Source: an uncultured Ignavibacteria bacterium (GTDB lineage: Bacteria > Bacteroidota > Ignavibacteria > SZUA-365). Taken from it: a DNA stretch of 10,725 bases. The translations under genes were made by a program, and so were the position numbers. Location of the stretch: NCBI GenBank assembly GCA_913060595.1, contig CAJXSA010000111.1:1-10725 (forward strand), read 5' to 3'. The notes below the pieces were generated by a model. It did not search any database. It was not told the origin of the DNA and was given only the letters and a program-made list of their open reading frames with translations. Below, piece by piece: positions 1 to 5,801 of the stretch. Each line of letters begins with the position of its first letter. The stretch's first letter is position 1.

Positions 1-1005
1 ACGACGCTGAACGTCCCGACGCTGGACGGCGAGGTGCTGCCCGGGCTGCAGCACAAGTACCGCGAGACGGTGCTGTTCTTCCCGGCTGCGGGGCAGACCT
101 GCCATTCCTACTGCACGTTCTGCTTCCGCTGGGCGCAGTTCGTGGGGATGAGCGATCTGCGTTTCGCGGCGAAAGAAGCGAGCCAGCTCGCGGAATACGT
201 GCGCAGGCACCCGGAAGTCACCAACGTGCTGATCACCGGCGGTGATCCGATGGTGATGAAGACGCACAAGCTCGAGCAGTACGTCGAGCCGCTGCTGGAT
301 CCGTCCCTCGAGCATCTGCAGACCATCCGTTTCGGCACCAAGTCGATGGCCTACTGGCCGCAGCGATTTGTTTCCGACGCGGACGCCGACGATCTGCTGC
401 GCCTCTTCGAGCGCATCGTGCAGTCCGGCCGCTCGGTGGCCGTGATGGCGCATTACAATCACCACCGGGAAATGGAAACGGAGATCGCGCGTGAAGCGAT
501 CCGCCGCATCCAGTCGACCGGCGCGGTCATCCGCAGCCAGTCCCCGCTGCTGACGCATATCAACGACTCCGCCGGCGTGTGGGAGCTGATGTGGCGCGAG
601 CAGGTGCGCCTGGGCATCATTCCGTATTACATGTTCGTCGAGCGCGACACCGGTGCAGAGCATTACTTCAAGATTCCGCTGGTCAAGGCGGTAAAGATTT
701 TCCGCGAGGCCTTCCGTCACGTGAACGGACTGGCGCGCACCGTCCGCGGTCCCTCGATGTCGGCGACCCCGGGCAAGGTCGAGGTCACGGGCATCTCCCG
801 CGTCGCGGGCGAGAAAGTTCTTGCGCTGCGCTTCCTCCAGGGACGCAACCCCGAGTGGGTCGGCAAGCCCTTCTTTGCGAAATACGACGAGGAGGCCAGC
901 TGGCTGCATCATCTCAAACCCGCCTTCGGCGAAGAGAAGTTCTTCTTCGAGGACGAGCTCGACGAGATGTCCCGTCGCAAGATCGAGGAAACAGGCGGAA
1001 ACTGA
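1..1005 (+). CDS. KamA-family radical SAM, PLP-dependent aminomutase (5' end outside window)
   Basis: This is the C-terminal 334 codons of a radical SAM protein of the lysine 2,3-aminomutase (KamA/COG1509) family. The reading frame is open from base 1, so the start lies upstream; a GTG at 34 is internal. The [4Fe-4S]-binding motif CHSYCTFCFRW is visible, with cysteine codons at 100, 112 and 121. It is followed by the SAM-contacting GGDP (238-249) and, near the C-terminus, a PGK motif (Lys codon 775-777) where family members carry the PLP-binding lysine. Such enzymes use a 5'-deoxyadenosyl radical and PLP to move an alpha-amino group to the beta carbon, in the cytoplasm. From memory of the clostridial enzyme, the acidic residue seven positions before the PLP lysine, which binds the lysine side-chain amine, is a Ser here, so the substrate may not be lysine. 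The gene ends just before a strong terminator. The family call is firm; the substrate is unknown. Confidence 0.93.
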   Translation, partial: TTLNVPTLDGEVLPGLQHKYRETVLFFPAAGQTCHSYCTFCFRWAQFVGMSDLRFAAKEASQLAEYVRRHPEVTNVLITGGDPMVMKTHKLEQYVEPLLDPSLEHLQTIRFGTKSMAYWPQRFVSDADADDLLRLFERIVQSGRSVAVMAHYNHHREMETEIAREAIRRIQSTGAVIRSQSPLLTHINDSAGVWELMWREQVRLGIIPYYMFVERDTGAEHYFKIPLVKAVKIFREAFRHVNGLARTVRGPSMSATPGKVEVTGISRVAGEKVLALRFLQGRNPEWVGKPFFAKYDEEASWLHHLKPAFGEEKFFFEDELDEMSRRKIEETGGN

Positions 1006-1025
1006 TTCCCGCTTGCCGGTTTCAG

Positions 1026-1056
1026 GGCGGTCCCGCATTGCGGGACCGCCTTTTTT
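1026..1056 (+). terminator. Rho-independent terminator of the aminomutase gene
   Basis: A perfect 11-bp stem, GGCGGTCCCGC (1026-1036) pairing with GCGGGACCGCC (1040-1050), closes an ATT loop and is followed directly by six T residues (1051-1056). It lies 20 nt after the aminomutase stop codon and separates that gene from the next transcription unit. Confidence 0.95.
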
Positions 1057-1093
1057 CGTGCGTCCCGCGCCCCGCGTCGCCCTTCGCCATTTC

Positions 1094-1122
1094 TTGCTAT
1101 TTGGAGCGGGGAATCCTATTTT
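1094..1122 (+). promoter_or_regulatory. Putative sigma70-type promoter for the eIF-2B-like gene
   Basis: TTGCTA (1094-1099) and TATTTT (1117-1122) are separated by exactly 17 bp. The predicted transcription start is near 1129, about 20 nt before the proposed TTG start codon. It sits between a terminator and a gene, where a promoter is expected. Both hexamers match the consensus at 4 of 6 positions, so the call is moderate. Confidence 0.45.
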
Positions 1123-1148
1123 TTCATCCACCACAAGGCCCGATTCCA

Positions 1149-2015
1149 TTGCTGAAACATTTCCAGGAAATCGCGAACGACAACACGTCCGGGGCCACGG
1201 AGCTGATTCACAAGCTCCTGGCGCTGTGCGAGAACTGCGCGATCGGCTATCACCTCGACGATCTGCGGGAGGGCTTCGCGGTGCTCGAGAACGCGCAGAA
1301 AAGCATGCCCTCGCTGCATGCCGTGCTGCAGATTCTCAAGTCGGATTTCCTGCCGAAGCTCCGGGCGGACGAAGAGACCGCGGACGCCATTTCCTACCTC
1401 TCCTCACTCGAGAAAATCCTCTCCGAATCGGGTGTCACCATCGCGGGGCTTTTCGCGGAGAAGTTTTCCGAACCGCGCAGCACGGTCACGATTTCACGCA
1501 GTTCCACTGTCATGGCGACGTTTTTCCGCATGCACGAGGCGAAGCTTCTCCGCCAGGCCTTCGTGCTGGAAGCGCGTCCGATGACGGAGGGACACCGCAC
1601 CATTCGCGACCTCCGGCACCGGGGCGTGCAGGCGACGCTGCTGGTGGACGCCGCAATGTGCGAGACCATGGAGCATGTGGACTGCGCGGTGGTCGGCGCG
1701 GACAGCATCAGTGCGGACGGCTACCTGCTGAACAAAACCGGCACCTTTCCTCTCGCGATCTGCTGCAAGGAGTTCGGTGTTCCGCTGTACGTGCTCTGCG
1801 ATTCGCTGAAATTTTCCCCGCAGCTCAAGGACCGCATTCCCGTCGAAGACCGGCCGGAAGAGGAAATACTGCATCGCGAGGAGGGAGACGATTTCGCGAT
1901 CTGGAACCGCTACTTCGAATGGACGCCTGTCGATTACGTCACCGAGTTCATCACCGAGCGCGGCGTGTACACGCCCGATCAGCTGAGCGCCCTGGTGGGA
2001 GAGGATAACGGCTGA
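1149..2015 (+). CDS. eIF-2B alpha/beta/delta-like (aIF-2B / R15P isomerase-related) protein
   Basis: This 288-residue protein belongs to the family of eIF-2B regulatory subunits, archaeal aIF-2B, ribose-1,5-bisphosphate isomerase and MtnA. An N-terminal helical region (about 1-105) precedes a Rossmann-like domain with TISRSSTV (114-121), the E-x-RP-x-x-EG segment, V-VGAD-SIS-x-DGYLLNKTGT (Asp at 185, codon 1701-1703) and YVLCDSLKF, all family signatures. The isomerases use a Cys in the loop that here reads SRSS, plus the Asp. The Asp is kept but no Cys stands in that loop, so the isomerase reaction is doubtful; the ligand may be a sugar phosphate or nucleotide (inference). TTG 1149 is chosen as start because homology begins at once, an AAGG lies 10 nt upstream, and the upstream in-frame TTG at 1101 falls inside the predicted promoter. 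The first in-frame ATG (1305) would remove much of the helical domain. The GH18 gene follows after 6 nt. Confidence 0.85.
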   Translation: MLKHFQEIANDNTSGATELIHKLLALCENCAIGYHLDDLREGFAVLENAQKSMPSLHAVLQILKSDFLPKLRADEETADAISYLSSLEKILSESGVTIAGLFAEKFSEPRSTVTISRSSTVMATFFRMHEAKLLRQAFVLEARPMTEGHRTIRDLRHRGVQATLLVDAAMCETMEHVDCAVVGADSISADGYLLNKTGTFPLAICCKEFGVPLYVLCDSLKFSPQLKDRIPVEDRPEEEILHREEGDDFAIWNRYFEWTPVDYVTEFITERGVYTPDQLSALVGEDNG

Positions 2016-2021
2016 TTCCTC

Positions 2022-3449
2022 ATGCGCCGCAGGACAATCTTTCTTCTCTTTCTTTTCACGGTCACCGCACGGGCGCAGGATTTCCCTGCGCGCACCGCGC
2101 ATGAAGCGCAGCAGCGGCTGCGTCCGCAGCCCGCGGCCGTTTCCGCCGCTCCGCCCGCCCTGCTGCACACCGCACCGATGCGCGAAAGGGAACGCACCCA
2201 CGTGGTTTTCGGCTACCACCCGTACTGGATCGCCGATTCAGTGACGCGGCATTACGATTTCTCCCTGCTGTCCCATCTCGCGTATTTCTCCGCGGAGGTG
2301 GATGCGGCGACGGGGGAAATGAAAACCGTGCGGGGCTGGCCTGCCATCCCCGTGCTCGACCGCGCCGCCGCGGCGGGAGTGCAGGTGCAGCTCGCGGTCA
2401 CGAATTTCGGGGCTGCGGACAACCGCAGTCTGCTTTCCTCGCAGGCCGCGCGGGACACCTGCGTCGCCCGCATCGTCGCGCTGCTGCGTCAGCGGGACGC
2501 CGACGGGGTGAGCATCGATTTCGAGGCAGTGCCGGGAGATCAGCGCGGGAATCTCACCGCGTTCTTCGCGGCACTGGATGCCGCACTGGCGCACGCGCTG
2601 CCGGAGGCGGAAATAAGCGCCGCGGTGCCGGCAGTGGACTGGAACGACGCCTGGGACTTTGAAGCGCTGCGTGCGCACATCGACCTTTTCTTCCTCATGG
2701 GCTATGATTATTTCTGGTCCGGCAGCAGTACCGCCGGTCCGGTGGCGCCGATACACGGCGCGACATACAACGCGCAGCGTTCGCTGGACGCGTACCTGCA
2801 GAAGGGCGTGCCGCCCGAACGCCTGCTGCTCGGCGTCCCGTATTACGGCTACGACTGGCCGGTGGTGAGCGGCGCGGAGGGCGCGGCGACCACGGGCCGG
2901 GCCGTGGCGCGCACGTATTCATTCGTGCAGGACATGGCCGGTCTGCAGCAGCGCCAGTGGAGCACGACATACGCCAATCCATGGTTCGCGTATGAAACCG
3001 CGAACTGGCGGCAGGTCTGGTTTGACGATACCGAGAGCCTCGGCCAGAAATATGACCTGGTCCTCGACCGTGGCATCGCGGGCGTGGGCATCTGGGCCCT
3101 CGGCTACGACGGCAGCGCATCGGCGCTGCGGGAGCTGCTGCGGGAGAAGTTTACGCGCGTCACGTCGGTGCGCGCGCCTTCCGATGTCCCGGAAACACTG
3201 ATGCTGCAGGCATTTCCCCAGCCGCTGCGCAGCGGGGAAATGCTGACGCTGCGGAGCGCGGGGGAGCGACGTGACCGCGTGCATCTTCGGCTCACGGACA
3301 TGCTCGGGCGCATCCGCTGGGAGGGGAGCATGGACGAAACACAGCGCAGTCTGCAGCTCCTGCTGCCGCCGCTTCCACCCGGCATGTATTCGCTGGGAAT
3401 GCGCAGCGGACTGCGGCGAGCCGCGCGGCCGCTGCTCATCGTTCGCTGA
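2022..3449 (+). CDS. Secreted glycoside hydrolase family 18 protein with T9SS C-terminal sorting domain
   Basis: This 475-residue protein starts with a signal peptide (MRRR, a Leu/Phe-rich core, then A-R-A before Gln19). The GH18 (chitinase/YaaH-like) barrel spans about residues 58-370. It opens with VVFGYHPYW and carries the catalytic DGVSIDFE (161-168, acid/base Glu168), the substrate-assisting MGYDY (226-230) and a GVGIWALGYD strand with Trp358. GH18 enzymes cleave beta-1,4 links next to N-acetylglucosamine in chitin, peptidoglycan or glycoprotein glycans; the exact substrate cannot be told here. From about residue 398 the tail (AFPQPLRSGE, then L-x-D-x-LGR, then LPPGMYSLGM, ending LLIVR) fits a type A T9SS sorting domain, implying export across the outer membrane and surface attachment or release. 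It lies 6 nt after the eIF-2B-like gene, so co-transcription is likely. A purine-rich GGAGAGGA (1998-2005) is about 16 nt before the ATG, a long spacing. Confidence 0.92.
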   Translation: MRRRTIFLLFLFTVTARAQDFPARTAHEAQQRLRPQPAAVSAAPPALLHTAPMRERERTHVVFGYHPYWIADSVTRHYDFSLLSHLAYFSAEVDAATGEMKTVRGWPAIPVLDRAAAAGVQVQLAVTNFGAADNRSLLSSQAARDTCVARIVALLRQRDADGVSIDFEAVPGDQRGNLTAFFAALDAALAHALPEAEISAAVPAVDWNDAWDFEALRAHIDLFFLMGYDYFWSGSSTAGPVAPIHGATYNAQRSLDAYLQKGVPPERLLLGVPYYGYDWPVVSGAEGAATTGRAVARTYSFVQDMAGLQQRQWSTTYANPWFAYETANWRQVWFDDTESLGQKYDLVLDRGIAGVGIWALGYDGSASALRELLREKFTRVTSVRAPSDVPETLMLQAFPQPLRSGEMLTLRSAGERRDRVHLRLTDMLGRIRWEGSMDETQRSLQLLLPPLPPGMYSLGMRSGLRRAARPLLIVR

Positions 3450-3454
3450 CCCCC

Positions 3455-3479
3455 ACGAAGTGTCCGGCCGGACCTTCGT
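3455..3479 (+). repeat. Near-perfect palindrome between GH18 gene and membrane gene promoter
   Basis: ACGAAG (3455-3460), one unpaired T, then the self-complementary GTCCGGCCGGAC (3462-3473) and CTTCGT (3474-3479) form an inverted repeat with a single bulge. It starts 5 nt after the GH18 stop codon and its last base is the first base of the predicted -35 box. It may be a terminator stem without a real T tract, or an operator. The sequence does not decide between these. Confidence 0.6.
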
Positions 3480-3507
3480 TGTCTGCACGGTCCCCAACAT
3501 CTATATT
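3479..3507 (+). promoter_or_regulatory. Putative sigma70-type promoter for the tandem membrane genes
   Basis: TTGTCT (3479-3484) and TATATT (3502-3507) are 17 bp apart; the -10 matches the consensus at 5 of 6 positions. The predicted transcription start is near 3514, giving a leader of about 24 nt before the ATG at 3538. This suggests the two membrane genes form their own unit, not a continuation of the GH18 transcript. Confidence 0.55.
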
Positions 3508-3537
3508 GCGGTTTGAACCCAGCCGAAGCTGTCGCAT

Positions 3538-5784
3538 ATGAAATCCTCCAGGAAAAAACATAGCGCTCCGTCGTCCTCGTCCCGCGCGTCCGTGACGCGC
3601 ATGCCGGGCGCCACGCTCCTGCGTTCCGCGGGAACGCTGTTCGCGCTGCTGGCCCTGCTGCGTCTGCTCGCGGCGCAGTTCCCTGATCTGCGCCTCTGGG
3701 GACTGAACTACGGCGGCTTCCTGCCGCTGTGGGTTCAGCTGCTCATCGCGGTCGCGGGGGTGCTGTACGCAACGCCGCTGTTTTACCGGACGTACCGCTG
3801 GAAGGAAACGCTGTACGACGGGCCGCGGCTGTCGCTGATCGCCCTGGCTGCCGGCGCGGGTGCCGCGGTGCTGTTCTGGCTGCTGCGCATGGACACGTTC
3901 TTTCTCGGGGACGGCGCGTCCTATCTCGCCGAGCATTTCCGCTATGTCCGAGGTCTGCCCGTGTCCGAGGATGTCCTTTTCTCGCCGGGCTCCGCACCGC
4001 TGACCGCCTGGCTGCTCGCGAAGACCTCACTGGCGGTGATCGACGTCGAAGCGTCCGGCACGCTGACCGCGCAGCCGCAGCTCGCGTGGTGGATATACGG
4101 CGCCCTCGCCGGCGGACTGTTCATCGCGGTCATGCTGACGCTGCTGCGCAGGGCGGCCGACGGGGGCGCGCAGCGTCTGGCGCTGACCGCGCTGATGCTG
4201 CTCACGCCCGGACTGCTGTTCTTCTTCGGCTACGTCGAGTACTACACCTTCGCCTTTGCCGCGCTTGGCATCTTTCTTGTCATGAGTCTCGCGGTGCTGC
4301 GGGGAACGATGTCTCCGCTCTGGCTGATCGCCGTGTTCGTTCTCATGGCGCTGTTCCATGTGATGATGCTCATGGCGCTGCCCGGCCTGCTGCTGACGCT
4401 CGCAGCGCGGAATGAGCGATTGCGCGCCGCGGTCACGCTTCGCACCCTGCTGATCGCCACCGGCGCCGTGCTCGTTGCGGGAGGCATATTCTATTTCGCA
4501 AGCGGCATCGCCACCGAGGGGAGCCGCGTCATTCTCGCGCTGCATCCCTTCGGTGAGGAAGGGGCGGTGCAGCATTACACGCTGCTCGCGCCGGCGCATC
4601 TTGTCGACATCGCCAACATGCTCGCGCTCGCCGCGGGTCCGGCGCTGCTCGTCCTGCTTTTCGTGCCGTGGAGAAAGCGGGCATGGACGGCTGAGGAAGT
4701 CATCATGCTGTCGCATGTGCTGTACTTCGGATTTCTGCTCGTCTTCGGCTACACCTGTTTCGGTATGGCCCGCGACTGGGATGTGAACGCGGGCTTCGGC
4801 CTCGCCGCGGGCGTCTTCGCGGTGGTCATGCTGCGTCGCCGGGAGGAAAGCGAGCGCAGCTACCTGTACTATCTCGCCGCGTGCGCGGCGTTGGTGGCCG
4901 TGCTGCCGTGGATCGCGGTCAACGTGGATGACGACAGCTCCGAGCGGCGTTTTCGCGCCGTGATGGAACTCGACGACGACCTGGTCACCGGTGACTTCGC
5001 ACTCAACGGCTACGAGCATCTCCGGAAGTATTATCAGAGCACCGGCGACGGCGAAGCCATGGCCTGGGCCATACGCAAGAAAGTGGAAATGGTCGGTTAT
5101 CCCGACGACTACCGCAAGCTCATGCTGCAGCTGCTCTCATCGCTGCAGGGAGCGCAGCAGAAGGAGTACCTGGACGGGGTGTTCCTCTCGCTCGAAGATA
5201 AGATTGCCGCGGCCGGCGCGCGCGACGACGGCGTGCTGTATGCAGGACCGCGCATTGCATTCATCGAACTCTACGCCGAGTTCATGCAGCAGATACCCTA
5301 CCTGGCGTCACTCGGTGCGGGTGCGGCGGACTACTTTTCCCTGCGGCTCGGCCGTTTCCGCGACGTCGCCGGGGAACATCCGCTGGTGGATTTCGCCGCG
5401 GCCCAGTACGCCGTGGAAGTGCGAGGCGGGGATGCCGATCCCGCCGTCATGCTGCGCGCAGCGCGTGTCATCGCGCAGAGCAGCATACTCGCCGTGACCT
5501 GCGGACGCATGCTGCTGAACGCGGGTGAGCTTGCGGCGGCCCGCGACGTGCTCGCGCGTGCGCTGGAAATGGATGCGGCTTTCACACTGCCGCATTACTA
5601 TCTCGGTCAGGCATGGTCCTCGGGTCCCGGTGCCGACGCGGACACAGCGATCATGCATTATCAGCAATTCCTGGCCGCGCCGGAGGGGCATCGTGTTTCC
5701 GATGCCTCCATGCAGCAGCGCATGATGGACGCTGCGCGGCAGCGCATCGGCTCGCTGGAACTCCAGCGGCTTCAGTTTCCATGA
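3538..5784 (+). CDS. Polytopic membrane protein with C-terminal TPR-like region (paralog 1; possible GT-C-type enzyme)
   Basis: I do not recognise a named family for this 748-residue protein. A Lys/Ser-rich cytoplasmic N-terminus (1-25) is followed by about 12-13 hydrophobic segments between residues 28 and 463, then a soluble tail of about 285 residues whose end (about 652-715) looks like TPR helices. Motifs shared with the next gene are LWGL (53-56), FLGDG (122-126), FFGYVEYY (ending at 236), ARDWDV (411-416) and AVNVDDD (ending at 466). The Arg/Lys-rich loops (YRTYRWK after segment 2, RRREE before the last segment) should be cytoplasmic, which puts LWGL, FLGDG, ARDWDV and the tail in the periplasm. 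An acidic motif in an outward loop plus an external helical domain resembles GT-C glycosyltransferases; this is inference. The start at ATG 3538 fits the promoter and the similar Lys-rich N-terminus of the paralog, although its ribosome binding site is weak. The stop lies 17 nt before the preferred start of the next gene. Confidence 0.88.
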   Translation: MKSSRKKHSAPSSSSRASVTRMPGATLLRSAGTLFALLALLRLLAAQFPDLRLWGLNYGGFLPLWVQLLIAVAGVLYATPLFYRTYRWKETLYDGPRLSLIALAAGAGAAVLFWLLRMDTFFLGDGASYLAEHFRYVRGLPVSEDVLFSPGSAPLTAWLLAKTSLAVIDVEASGTLTAQPQLAWWIYGALAGGLFIAVMLTLLRRAADGGAQRLALTALMLLTPGLLFFFGYVEYYTFAFAALGIFLVMSLAVLRGTMSPLWLIAVFVLMALFHVMMLMALPGLLLTLAARNERLRAAVTLRTLLIATGAVLVAGGIFYFASGIATEGSRVILALHPFGEEGAVQHYTLLAPAHLVDIANMLALAAGPALLVLLFVPWRKRAWTAEEVIMLSHVLYFGFLLVFGYTCFGMARDWDVNAGFGLAAGVFAVVMLRRREESERSYLYYLAACAALVAVLPWIAVNVDDDSSERRFRAVMELDDDLVTGDFALNGYEHLRKYYQSTGDGEAMAWAIRKKVEMVGYPDDYRKLMLQLLSSLQGAQQKEYLDGVFLSLEDKIAAAGARDDGVLYAGPRIAFIELYAEFMQQIPYLASLGAGAADYFSLRLGRFRDVAGEHPLVDFAAAQYAVEVRGGDADPAVMLRAARVIAQSSILAVTCGRMLLNAGELAAARDVLARALEMDAAFTLPHYYLGQAWSSGPGADADTAIMHYQQFLAAPEGHRVSDASMQQRMMDAARQRIGSLELQRLQFP

Positions 5785-5785
5785 C

Positions 5786-5792
5786 AGGGGAG
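5786..5792 (+). promoter_or_regulatory. Ribosome binding site deciding the start of the second membrane gene
   Basis: AGGGGAG lies 9 nt before ATG 5802. An alternative in-frame ATG at 5781 overlaps the previous stop as ATGA but has no comparable purine-rich sequence upstream. The 5802 start is therefore preferred; the choice changes only seven residues. Confidence 0.7.
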
Positions 5793-5801
5793 AAACGCAG
5801 A

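Noticed and set aside
34..1005. GTG at 34 as the start of the aminomutase gene
   Set aside because: The frame is open to base 1 with family-like sequence (LNVPTLDGEVLPGLQHKYRE), and the family has a sizeable region before the FeS motif, so the gene begins outside the window.
579..1148. Upstream extension of the eIF-2B-like frame into the aminomutase gene
   Set aside because: The frame is open only by chance. It overlaps a clearly coding gene and crosses a strong terminator and the promoter, and the extra residues resemble no protein.
821..2008. Long + strand frame overlapping the aminomutase and eIF-2B-like genes
   Set aside because: Arg/Pro/Ser-rich composition, no domain, and it overlaps two well-supported genes; a shadow of GC-rich codons.
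4027..5019. 330-codon open frame on the - strand inside the first membrane gene
   Set aside because: Same pattern: Gln/Arg/His-rich, no recognisable domain, antisense to a supported gene.
5781..5801. ATG 5781 (ATGA overlap) as start of the second membrane gene
   Set aside because: Possible, but it lacks a good ribosome binding site, while AGGGGAG is well placed for ATG 5802.
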